A stretch of 64,000 nt of DNA from the NCBI GenBank assembly GCA_034440615.1, contig JAOTOM010003819.1, positions 62,001-126,000 of the forward strand, given 5' to 3'. Source of the stretch: Ashinkailepas kermadecensis. Taxonomy: Eukaryota; Arthropoda; Thecostraca; Neolepadidae. Numbering within the stretch: position 1 is the stretch's first letter; every line of letters starts with the position of its first letter. Positions 21,892-32,802 of the stretch are shown here, piece after piece. Both the position numbers and the translations under genes were made by a program. The notes under the pieces were generated by a model. That model made no database searches. It was not told the origin of the DNA and worked only from the letters and a program-made list of their open reading frames with translations.

Positions 21892-24356
21892 ATTACAACA
21901 TTGCTCTCTCGTGATTATGAACTCCGGCTGGTTATAAAATTGTGCGCATTGACGTGTCGCTTCTCTTCCAACTTTGACAACTTCCGTTGAACTAGTAAGA
22001 GGAAAGCGGACAATTTGAAAATATCTACATTTTACATGTTCAGAACAGCAATGTGGCTGTGTAAATAAAAACCAGCGGTGAGCGCGCCGTCCGAGCAGGT
22101 TATGACTGGATTTCTTGGGGGAGCTCCTAGTCATATAGGATATGAGTGCCTGCGATCACAACGGCTGCAAACAAAAACAAATTTGATCCTCCTATTCCTA
22201 TTACACTCAACCATTGTACACACAGCGGACCTTCGACACCTTTGAAATTATTTCGATATCTCAACATTCTGATACCGGACGGCAAACCACATCGAATGAC
22301 ACCCACGTAATGCAAATTGAAGCCATTGCGGGGAAACGACGCGAGGACTTAAAATTAAAACTAAACTAACCTTGATCTGAGGCTTGACCTGACCTGTCCC
22401 GAGTTGAAATTTTGCTCGAGGGTTGCCCACGGGCTATCTCCTGATACCAAATATGGTAGCTTTGGGAGAAAACGAAGAAACGCGGGGCGACCGAAGAAAT
22501 TAGCTCGACCATTGACTTTGAAAGTTAATTGTGATGTCTGAACAGTTTGCTAGAGTACCTCACGGCACGTCGAATGACTCCCACTTGATGAAAATTGAAG
22601 ACATAGGGACGAGGCGCGAGGACTTTGAGCAATTTAAGCTAACATTAAATCTTGAGGCTTGACATTGACATGTTCCGGTTTGAAATGTTACTCGAGGTGC
22701 ACCACGGGCTATTGCTTAATTCCAGATGTGGATAGGTTAGGACGAATAAAAAAATACGAGGCGACCAAAGAAATCGGTTTGACCTTTGAAATGAGTTCGA
22801 TTTGATAACATTATAATACGGCACAAGCCACGTCGAATGACATCCACTTCGTGAAAATTGAACTCGTAGCGACGAATCGCGAGACTTCGAAGAATTCAAA
22901 CCAGCTTTTGACCTTAAGGTTTGACCTTGATATATCCCGGTTTCGAAATGTTACTCGAGGGTTCACCATGGGCTATCGCTTGATAGTGGATCTGGGTAGG
23001 CTTGGGGGAAAACGAAAAAAACAAATGTGAGCAGTGGCGTCGCCACGAAATTCTTCCAGGGGGGGCAAGGTCGAAAGGGGGCCTCCTGTTCCCCGAAAGG
23101 GGTCTCCATTGTGTTAGGGTCTCATATTGTTTTTAGGCTCTTATACTATGGTTCGAGGATGGGGAACATGATTTCATATTGGTTTTTGTTTGTTCTTGGC
23201 ATGGTGCATCATTTACTCAAAACGCAATAGCACTAATCATTTTCGCTGAAAACTGGGCCATACCAGGGTATAAATAAGTAATATTTGGATAAATACATAA
23301 GTGCCAAAACAAACCATCGTCTCAATGCTTTCTCGAATCTTCCCGCTGGCCTCTAGATTGCAGCGAGCTGGCGGGGCTGGTGCTAAGCATATCTTACAGA
23401 TATCTGCCATTGATCAACCCACTTTTAAGTCCTCCAAGTCTAACTGAATATAGCTAGATTCATCACTACTGTTATTTATTCCCACCAGCTTGATGTCATA
23501 AGCAAAGCTTGAACGACCATTTCTCAGTCCAAGGACGACAATTTCGTAAAGGTGACAACGAGAAGTGGATTGCATTGGTTTTTTTAGCGTCCTCTTAGGA
23601 ATTTGTTTATTTTCATAACATTTGGTGCTGGCTGCAAGGCAACTGTCACACAAGCTAGAATATATCCTCAGCGAATAAATTCACGGCAAGAACAAGCATT
23701 GAACACCAATGCATAAATGACAATGCAACAATGCAACAATCTCAGTACATACATAATCCAAGCCTTCAAATTTCACGCCGTCACGCCCATCGTTTTCGCT
23801 GTGCTGTACCGTTTTGTAAATGACGTTGAGAAGGTATGGAAGCTGGGAAGCTCTAATCATGCAGGCTGTAATAACAGAAAAGAAGTTTGTTGGAAGAAAA
23901 GGCATATAAAAACATCATTCATCCCATTTCATATGGAGCATGGATGTTGTATTGTATGCTTATGAGGTATTGTCTTATTGTCTTATTGTCTTATTAGGTA
24001 TTGTCTTATTTGTCCCCTCAATGTTGGCTTTTCCCCATGGGCGTATGTTTCGGAAAATTATGGAGGGACCAGTGGAGTACCTATATTTGCGTCAAGCAGG
24101 AGGGGGCAAACGGATTTGCAGGGGGGGGCACGTACGCCCATTAAAAAGTCAAACTTGGATTTCGACCGCTATTTTGTCAAAGGGTACATTTCGAAATAAT
24201 ATAATTAGTCATCAACTAAATTGTCCTGTGGAGGGGCCTAATCTACCACTATGGTTTCTGATTGGTCGGATTTCAACCCTAACTCCACCACTCAGTTCTA
24301 AGGTTTTATGTTGGTATCCCTTGATAAGTTACCTCACACTGCTGAAATTACACCTA

Positions 24357-25135
24357 TACCACAAACCCGGATCGGTATCCAAAAAAATCAAGCTGGAGCC
24401 CTCCAAAAAAGGAGAGATTCCAACAAATAAATGTCCGGGTCAGGAAAATGGCTCTGTTGCACCGAACATTTTTTATCAGATGCCTTCAAAAATTGCGTAT
24501 GACACCGAAAAGCATACCGGATCTCGAAAAATCGAGGTGGGATACAAAAACATGGCGTCAGAGGTTCGAAAAATCAGGCCGGGATTCGGACTTTAAAAAA
24601 AAAAACAGAAAAGATCCACAGAAATCGCGTGGAGCCCAGAAAGCTGGCGCTGGGTCTCCGGAACCACGCGCCTGGGCGCGATAAGTCGCGCTGGGACCCA
24701 GACAAAATCGCACCGAAGCCCCAAAATCATACTGGGGCCCCACAAATGTTCGTCAGAAGCCCCAAATATACACAGCGGGACCCTAAGAGTACAACGGTGC
24801 CAGAAAGTACAACTCACCCTCCAAAGCGCACAGAGTCTCCCAAAAAGCGATAGGGCCTTAAAACATGCGTTGCAGCCCTAAATAAACATACCGGGAGCTC
24901 TAAGAAAAATACACTGCAAGCTCGCAAGGCGCACAGGGGCCATGAGAACGCACAAGGGCCTGGAAAAGAGGCTGGGGCCACAAAAGGCAACATGGTTCCA
25001 AAACGTACAAAACGACCGGGAGCTAGATAAACACATCGGGATCTTCGAAAACGCCCCGACACGTAAAAAATACTCGGTGCACAAAAAAACACAACAAGGC
25101 CCTAAAACGAGCAGGGTTTAGAAGATGTATTAGGC
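24357..25135 (+). repeat. Left arm of a giant inverted repeat
   Basis: Reverse-complement match to 25632-26378, continuous along the arm by eye with roughly 10-15% differences and small indels. Landmarks in order: 'aatcaagctggagccctcca', 'atcgaggtgggatacaaaaa', 'aaatcaggccgggattcgga', 'cacatcgggatcttcgaaaa'. It is built of degenerate units of about 25-35 bp. Confidence 0.88.
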
Positions 25136-25631
25136 CCATAACTTCAAAGTAAAATGTATTACCCACCACTTTAAAATACAAAATTTTACAATTTCAGGCA
25201 TTCCAGTTCATAGCACCCGGTCGCCACGACGGCAACGTCAGTGCACGTGCACACCCATTTTTCGTATTCGGTGCATTCGCCACACTTCGTGCGATGCTAT
25301 GGTTTCTGCTAGGCCTTCTGCGTTTTCCTAATTGCTGCCACATGATAGACTTGCGCCATATTTGGCGTGATGGAATGATTCGCATGGGCGTTCGCTTCGA
25401 AAAGTCGATTGATTAAATTCGATCATTAGTTTCCTACTTCCCACATTTTCTGGTAGTTATGAAATGCGGTTTCCGCTGAGCTTTGATGCACTTCATATCT
25501 TTGCTGCTATCCTCCCAGATTGGATACCGAACCGAGGCCAAGCCTCGGCGTTCTTTTTTGGACTCGTTGCGTCTTTCTTGGTCTATGATTGTGTATTATG
25601 GCTCCAATCCATTTTTGTTAGGGGCCTAAAG
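25136..25631 (+). other. Spacer of the giant inverted repeat
   Basis: About 500 bp of different texture. One plus-strand frame (about 25193-25415) is open for some 70 codons and begins after a TTTACAATTTCAG that could act as an acceptor. I do not recognise it, nor the 63-codon frame on the opposite strand (25194-25385). It could be leftover host or transposase sequence. Confidence 0.35.
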
Positions 25632-26378
25632 CATTTTCGAACCCCCTGCTCGTTTTAGGGTTTGTTGAATTTTTGTGCACCGATGATTTTTTTTGACGTG
25701 TCAGGGCGTTTTCGAAGATCCCGATGTGTTTATTTAGCGCCGGTCTTTTTGTTTGCTTTGGAACCATGTTGCCTTTTGCGGCCCCAGCCACCTTTTCAGG
25801 CTATTGTGCGTTATCATGACCCCTGTGTGCCTTGAGAGCTTCCGGTGTATTTTTTAGACCTCCCGGTATGTATATCTATGGCTGCAACGCATGTGTTAAG
25901 GCCCTGTCGCTTTTTGTGAGACTGTGCGCTTTGGAGGGTCAGTTGTATTTTCGGCCCCGTTGTGCTCTTAGGGTCCCGATGTGTTCATTTTGGGCTTCTG
26001 ACGCACACTTGTGGGGCCCAAGTACAATTTTGGGGCTTCGGTACGATGTTTCTAGGTCCCAGAGTGGCTTATCGCACCCAGGCGCGTGGTTCCGGAGACC
26101 CAACCCCAGTTTTCTGGGCTCAATACGATTTTGTGAAACTTTTCTGATTTTTTTTAAAGTCCGAATCCCGGCCTGATTTCTCGAGCCCTTGGCGCCATGT
26201 TTTTGTATCCCACCTCGATTGTTCGAGATCCTGTTTGTTTTTCGGTGCCGTACGCAATTTGTGAAGGCATCTGATAATATGTTCGGTGCTCCAGAGCCTT
26301 TTTTTTACCTGGGCATTTGTTGGAATCCATCCATCCTTATTTTGGAGGGCTCCAGCTTGATTTGTGTTTGTGTTTGTG
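25632..26378 (-). repeat. Right arm of a giant inverted repeat
   Basis: Mirror of 24357-25135; for example 'ttttcgaagatcccgatgtg' here pairs with 'cacatcgggatcttcgaaaa' in the left arm. Transcription across both arms would give an RNA able to form a stem of roughly 750 bp. Confidence 0.88.
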
Positions 26379-28640
26379 GTCACACTGTGCTTACGTGTGG
26401 CCCCAGACGGCAATTTTTTAGAGCCTCGACGGGACTACCGATGGGAATTGTGGGTCCCAAGCGCGATATTTGGGGAGCCCGGTTCGAGTTTGTGCGATGC
26501 GTTGTATTTAGCTGTGGCCCCAACGCGATTTTGGCGGTTCCTGTCGCAATTTTTCGGGCCTCGGAGCGAGTTTTCCGGGGCTCGCCGTATTTATTTGGAG
26601 ACCCATACGCGAATTCTGGTGGACCGACGCGAATTTTGGTGGCACCAGCGCGATTTTTGAGGCCCCGACACGATTCTTGGGAACTTATCCCTCTCAGGAT
26701 GGAGGGGGCATTTGCCCCTTTGATATAGCACTGCGGCCACTGAAGGAGTTTTTTTTTGTCCCAGAGTGACATTCCGGTTAAAATTGATTTTGGGGGCAGC
26801 TGCAACTTTTGGGGCCCCGGCGCGACCTTCTGGGCCTCCAGTGTGATTTTCAAGGGCTGCGACGCGACTTTTTTGGGTCCAATGTGATCTTTTGGGCCCC
26901 GACGTCATTTTCTTGGATCCCTAGCGCGAGCTATAGCGGCCTCGACACTTTTTGGGGGTCCAATGCGTTTTGGAGGCTTTTGGCGTCATTGTTGGGCCCC
27001 CAGAGTGATTATCCATGTCCGGATTGTTCTTCGTTGCTCCGGCTTCATTTGTTTTGGTCCCAATGAGACTGTTGGGGCACGGTACGACCTGTTGTGCCCC
27101 TGGCATGATTTTCGTGGTCCGGGCGTGAATTTTTGGTACCCCAGGCTCAGCGTAATTTGCGGGGGCCCCGGCCGGATCTTTTGGGGCCCATATCGTGATT
27201 TTAAAATACCCAGACTCGACTCTTACTACTTCTTAGGGGGTTCTTCTTGCAAATTATAGGCCTCCTGTCGCGTCGTCTCATTTCCTAGAGCCTTTTTACC
27301 GGTTTTCGATGTCTCCTTGTGTGTCCTACCCTCCTCCATATTCAATGGTCCTCCTCTCCCGTCTTGGAGGGCCTCCTCTTGCATTCTGGGGCCCCTTTAA
27401 CATGGCATGGGGCTTCCTCTCATCTTCGAGGGGCATTCTCTGCCAAATTAGGGGCCTCTTGCCACGCCTCGTGTGCCTCCTCCTTTATCCTGGCAAAGCC
27501 TTACCCGTCTTGAGGGATCTTCAATTTTGGAAACCTCACCTCCTTCCATACCTGCTATCACTCCCATCTTAAGGGCCTCCTCTCATTTCCTGGGAACTCT
27601 TTCCAGTCTTCGGGTCCTCATTTGGTCCTGGAGACCTACTCCTTCTCGAGTCCGGCAGGTTCCTCATTTCTCTTCTAGAGGCCTTCTTTTTCAAATTAGG
27701 GGCCTCCTCTCACGTCTTGGGGGCCTCCTGCTCTGCGTTCTCCTGCTCTGCGCTCTGGATTCGATCTTTACCCATCTTAGGGGTGGTCTCTTATCTTCTG
27801 GTGGACTCCTCTTCTCTCCCAGGCGCCTCCTCTGCCAAATTACTGGCAACCTTTCCTATCTTAGTGGCCTTGTTATTTCCCGGGGACCTTCTTATCCGTC
27901 TTCGAGCCTTCTTTTCCGCTTGGGAGCCATCTCTCGTATCCAATGGCCTTTCTCTCCTATTTTAGGGGCCTCCTCGTTCATCATGGGGTCTCATTTCCAA
28001 TCTTGTGTCGTTCTCCTCCGAATTAGGTGCCTCCTGCCACGTCTCTGGATCATCCTTTTCTATCTCGGTGGAACCTCACCCGTTTGGGGCCTGCTTTTGC
28101 GTCTCCGAAACCTCATCTCATATCCAATGGCTTCCTTTTCCGTCTTAGGGCCTCCTCTCATATTCTGGGGCCTCCTTTCCGGTGTTGGAGCCTCTTTTGC
28201 AATCCTGGTTGCCTCCGTGCCACTTTTGACACTCTCTTGATTTCTGGGGACTCCTACCCTCTCCTAGGTGACTCCTTTTTCAAATTAGGGGCCTCCTCTC
28301 ACGTCATGGGGGCCTCCTTATCTGTGTCTGGAGCCTCATTATCCTCTTAGCAGGGTGCTTTTGCGTCCTAGTCCTAGATTTTCTCTTCCAGGTTCCTCCT
28401 CTTCCAAAATATGGGCCTCATCTGGCTGGTCTCGGTGGCCTTCTCTTATTCCTGCGGAGACCTTCTTATCCGTCTTGGGGCCCCTATTGCGTCCGGAGAA
28501 GTCTCCCCTATCAGGTCTTAATTTTATATTGCAGGGGCATCCTCTTCCGTCTTGGGGGCCTCGTTTTCCAACTTAAGAATATCCTGCCACCCATCGGAAG
28601 CCTTTTCGTCTAACCTGGGTGGCTTCTTGCCCGTCTCGGT
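26379..28640 (+). repeat. Degenerate G/C-rich tandem repeats inside the 7.5-kb element
   Basis: 26.4-27.25 kb repeats a GGGGCCCC...GCGATTTT theme about every 30 bp; 27.3-28.64 kb shifts to a GGGGCCTCCTCT theme. Divergence is high. The long translated frames (up to 255 codons) are repeat artefacts. Confidence 0.7.
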
Positions 28641-30350
28641 GGCATCCTTTCCGTCCTGAAGGCCTCCTTTTCGTGCTGGGGTCTCCTTTTCGTCCTGGGG
28701 CCTCCTTTTCGTCCTGGGGGCTACCTTCCTATCTCTGTTCTACGTCTTAGGGGCCTCCTTTTCGTCCTTGGGTGCATCCTTTTCGTTCTAGGGGCCTCCT
28801 TTTCGTCCTGGGGTCTCCTTTTAGTCCTGGGGGCCTCCTCCCAATCTCTGTTCTACGTATTGGGGGCTTCCTTTGCGTTCTGGGGCATCCTTTTCGTCCT
28901 GGGGGCATCCTTTTCGTCCTGGGGGCCTCCTTTTCGTCCTGGGGGCCACCTCACAATCTCTGTTCTACGTCTTAGGGGCCTCCTTTTCGTCCTGGTGGCC
29001 TCCTTTTCGTCCTGGGGGCCTCCTTTTCGTCCTGGGGACCTCATCCCAATCTCTGTTCTACGTCTTGGGGGCTTCCTTTGCGTTCTGGGGCATCCTTTTC
29101 GTCCTGGGGGCCTCCTTTTCGTCCTGGGGGCCACCTCACAATCTCTGTTCTAGGTCTTAGGGGCCTCCTTTTCGTCCTGGGGGCCTCCTTTTCGTCCTGG
29201 GGACCTCATCCAAATCTCTGTTCTACGTCTTGGGGGCATCCTTTTCGTCCTTTGGTGCATCCTTTTCGTCCTGGGGTTGGTTGGTTGATTGTTGGAGTGT
29301 AGGGGCGCATGGACTGCGTCTTTCGTCCTGGGGGCCTCCTTTTCGTCCTGGGAGCCTCCTTTTCGTCCTGGGGGCCTCCTTTTCGTCCTGGGGGCCTCCT
29401 CCCAATCTCTGTTCTACGTCTTGGTGCCTTCCTTTTCGTCCTGGGGCCTCCTTTTCGTCCCGGGGGCCTCCTTTTCGTCCTGGGGGCCTCCTCCCAATCT
29501 CTGTTCTACGTCTTGGGGCCTCCTTTTCGTCCTTGGGTGCATCCTTTTCGTCCTGGGGTCTCCTTTTCGTCCTGGGGGCCTCCTTCCAATCTCTGTTCTA
29601 CGTCTTGGTGCATCCTTTTCGTCCTGGGGCCTCCTTTTCGTCCCGGGGGGCCTCCTTTTTGTCCTGGGGGGCCTCCTCCCAATCTCTGTTCTACGTCTTG
29701 GGGCCTCCTTTTCGTCCTTGGGTGCATCCTTTTCGTGATGTGGTCTCCTTTTCGTCCTGGGGGCCTCCTTTTCGTCCTGGGGGCCTCCTCCCAATCTCTG
29801 TTCTACGTCTTTGGGCCTCCTTTTCGTCCCGTGGGGCCTCCTTTTCGTCCTGGGGGCCTCCTCCCAATCTCTGTTCTACGTCTTGGGGCCTCCTTTTCGT
29901 CCTTGGGTGCATCCTTTTCGTCCTGGGGTCTCCTTTTCGTCCTGGGGGCCTCCTCCCAATCTCTGTTCTACGTCTTGGTTCCTCCCTTTCGTCCTGGGGC
30001 CTCCTTTTCGTCCCGGGGGGCCTCCTTTTCGTCCTGGGGGGCCTCCTCCAAATCTCTGTTCTACGTCTTGGGGCCTCCTTTTCGTCCTTGGGTGCATCCT
30101 TTTCGTCATGTGGTCTCCTTTTCGTCCTGGGGGCCTCCTTTTCGTCCTGGGGGCCTCCTCCCAATCTCTGTTCTACGTCTTTGGGCCTCCTTTTCGTCCT
30201 GGGGGCCTCCTTTTCGTCCCGGGGGCCTCCTTTTCGTCCTGGAGGCCTCCTCCCAATCTCTGTTCTACGTCTTGGGGCCTCCTTTTCGTCATTGGGCCTC
30301 CTTTTCGTCCTGGGGGCCTCCTCCCAATCTTTGTTCTACGTCTCTTATAG
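28641..30350 (+). repeat. Young ~20-bp repeat with periodic spacer inside the 7.5-kb element
   Basis: Core unit GGGGCCTCCTTTTCGTCCTG, punctuated every 2-5 units by CCCAATCTCTGTTCTACGTC. Higher-order blocks of about 180-370 bp repeat closely (compare 29500-29740 with 29870-30110). A tail-only insertion lies at about 29277-29320. Frames of up to 392 codons are artefacts of composition. Confidence 0.9.
29277..29320 (-). mobile_element. Truncated tail-only LINE/SINE insertion in the repeat array
   Basis: Plus strand reads TTGGTTGGTTGATTGTTGGA, then GTGTAGGGGCGCATGGACTG, interrupting the array between two TTTCGTCCTGGGG copies. The array itself repeats that word, so the duplication is only suggestive. 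The hairpin's far arm is missing. Confidence 0.65.
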
Positions 30351-31160
30351 AGACCTGATTATATTTCCTGGTGGCCTCGTCAGTCTTGAGGCCTCATTGA
30401 CAGCATGATATTCTGTCCCGTCGGCCTCCTTGCTCACCTTTTTTTGCTGTGCATTTGCGGATAGGGGCCTCCTCAAATTTCAGGGGGGCGGCGCCCCCCA
30501 GTTTCACGGCAGGGGGGGGGCGACTGCCCCCCCCCCTGTCCCCCCGGTGGCGACGCCCTTGAATGTGAGGCGACGGAAGAAATCAACTTGAATTTTGACT
30601 CGTCGAAATGATTTCGAATTATCAACTTTCTGATACCGCATAACAAGCGACGTCGAATGACATACATTTTCTGCAAATTGAAGCCATAGCGATGAAACGC
30701 GAGGTCATCGAATAACTCAATCCAATCTTTGACCTTGACATGTCCCGGTTTGAAATGTTATTCGAGTGTTAACCACTGCTTATTGCTTGATACCAGATTT
30801 GGATGGGTTTGAGCGAAAACGAAAACAAAATTGAGCGGACCGGATGATCACCTTGGCCTTTATCCTTGAAAAAAATTCGATTGCGTAACTTTCTGATACC
30901 GCATAACTAGCCACGTCGAATGACAGCCATTTGATGCAAATTTAAGCGATAGCAACCGAAACTCGCGTTCGGCCGATATCGCTTCAATATCGCCATCTAA
31001 TAAATCAAGCTAACCTTTGACCTATAAGGTTGACCTTGACATGTACCGGTTTGAAATGTTACACAATGGTTCACCACAGGTTATTGCTTGATTCCAGATT
31101 TGGGCAGGTTTGGGTGAAAACGACAAAAAAAATGGGAGACAACCGAAGAAACCGGTTTGC

Positions 31161-32800
31161 GTTGGACCTTGATCGTTAAATTGGTAATGTGAGACCTATG
31201 TAGTTGCTTCCAGCGTGTTCAGTGCAAGCAGAAGCATTTGTGGTAATTGATTCGAACGATCATAAACCCGTCGCTGAATGCTGATGCCAATAAAAATACG
31301 CCTCTGGCGAACATGTCGCTGAATATGGGTACGACGTTAACTTGACGTACCTGCTTAAGGCTGCCCATGACTACCCTCCATGGTCTTGAAGATACCCAAG
31401 GGCATTAAGGACACCCAGAGTCACGCTTGTTCAAGATATATCAATATATGCGCAGAGGAATGCAGCCTAGGACTATAAAGCCTTCCGATAATGCAAATTT
31501 GTTGCCTCGCAAGGCACAATTTTCCACCCAAGCGAAAACACAACTATGGTCGAGGTTCATGTTATTTAAGAATGATCTGGAAGCAGAAATTTCTACGTTT
31601 GCTGATTTACCGGTCGGAGATTTTGTGATGACAGATATACTCAGGTAGCTGAGGCTTTGGGGGACACGGACAAAATTGAGGGGACAAATCGTCACTTTTC
31701 AGAAATTGGGGGGACATGTCCCCCCCCAGCCTCCAGTGGTTACACCCATGCTTCTAACACAGGGCACGGTGTTGCAGGAAATTTGGATCAGTTATGATAT
31801 TTGCTCCAATGTTGAGGGCCGGTGGTGGGACTGAATTAAACTGACCAGAAATCCTTTTTATACGTGATCATATTTCGGATGTTGGTGTTGTTCGGCTAAT
31901 CTTCCCTATATATGCTCGCCAGGATGAACTTTTCGCGGCACGTATGGTTCGTCCAGCCAGTGCCTTGGCCTTTCTAAACGCTAGCATATTAGACATAGTG
32001 CTGTGCTTGCTGAACTCCTTAACCCGCACCGTCCCGGGGGGGTTGCTAACCGCCCCCCCCCCCCCTAAGGTTTTTCGCGGACAGTAGAAGAACGTCGCGC
32101 GGCAGCGCGCCGAAATTTGGCATACCTTTTCCCACATCAATTTGACATGTGTCAAAATTTTGAGGTCAGGTCATCTAGGGTCAACGAGTTAGTCAAGGTC
32201 AAGTGAGGTCACCTCCAGAAATGTTCAACCAGTCGTCACGCTTTAATGGATAGAGATATTTTAATGAAACTTTCAGCATTTGCCTATCTTTAGGGACGAA
32301 ACAAAACACACTAGAGGAAATTGTATTTTCTGTTTTTGATTACTTATTAGTTCGGCATATTTACCCATAAGAGCTAAAATCGAAGATTCTGGCTAAAGTA
32401 AGCATTTTTATGAGAGCAATTTGACTTCGAACAACGTTTTTCGGCCCACTCTACCCATTAGAAAAATAAAAATTAAAGAAAATTCAAAATTCAAAATTTT
32501 GATATTTCAAAAAAAGATTTTTCGGTGGGTACAAATTTTAGGGCCATGGTCGATTTCGCCTTCCTTTTCTGATTCCAACTAATTTTTTTCAAATCTCCCC
32601 CAAAATAAACTCCCCAGAGCCAAAAACATGATGTAAGTCTTGAAAACTTAGGCACCCTAGTGACGTCACTTTTAGGGGGATAAACGTTTGGGGTGGTGTC
32701 TGGCCCTACTCGTCGAGCGCTTTCCGATGACACCTCTTTCGTATTCGTGCGACGCTTAGTTTGGAGATTAGAGGGGGGAGTTTGTATCACCCCCCCACAC
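31161..32800. other. Non-coding stretch, no gene seen
   Basis: Contains G/C-rich transposon-end-like words (GGGGGGACATGTCCCCCC near 31716-31734, followed by CCAGTGGTTACACCCATG) that suggest the terminus of another DNA transposon whose partner I could not find, and a C-run at 32053-32066. No supported gene. Confidence 0.4.
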
Positions 32801-32802
32801 CC

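Larger units (their letters stand above)
23032..30561. mobile_element. 7.53-kb hAT-like element without recognisable transposase
   Basis: Left end CAGTGGCGTCGCCAC and right end read inward CAAGGGCGTCGCCAC form a 15-bp TIR with two mismatches, followed on both sides by G-runs. An 8-bp duplication AATGTGAG lies at 23024-23031 and 30562-30569, inside a unit of a ~270-bp array that is otherwise restored by excision. CAG ends and 8-bp duplications are typical of hAT (P elements also give 8 bp). Inside I find a ~750-bp inverted repeat, degenerate G/C-rich tandem repeats over more than 5 kb and a few short unrecognised frames, for example the minus strand at 23414-23653. I see no hAT transposase, so mobilisation in trans is likely. 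Confidence 0.82.
22236..31160 (+). repeat. ~270-bp tandem array (5 units) split by a 7.5-kb insertion
   Basis: The anchor 'cacgtcgaatgaca' (or close variants) starts near 22286, 22566, 22831, 30651 and 30911. Steps are 280, 265, 7820 and 260 bp. Subtracting the inserted element plus one target copy (7538 bp) leaves 282 bp for the large step, so the array was continuous before insertion. Each unit also holds 'ccggtttgaaatgttacteg'-like and 'gaaaacgaaraa' phrases (degenerate). No coding function seen. Confidence 0.85.

Noticed and set aside
24036..24143. Small element with CATGGGCGTA ends inside the 7.5-kb element
   Set aside because: The ends look TIR-like but I found no target-site duplication and the match is short.
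25194..25385. Small gene in the inverted-repeat spacer
   Set aside because: Two opposing short frames, neither recognised; listed as unassigned instead of a gene.
29230..30408. 392-codon plus-strand frame in the 7.5-kb element
   Set aside because: Translation of the GGGGCCTCCTTTTCGTCCTG repeat; overlapping frames are open on both strands.
31660..31760. Transposon terminus near GGGGGGACATGTCCCCCC
   Set aside because: Typical-looking end, but I could not find a matching partner or target duplication within the window.
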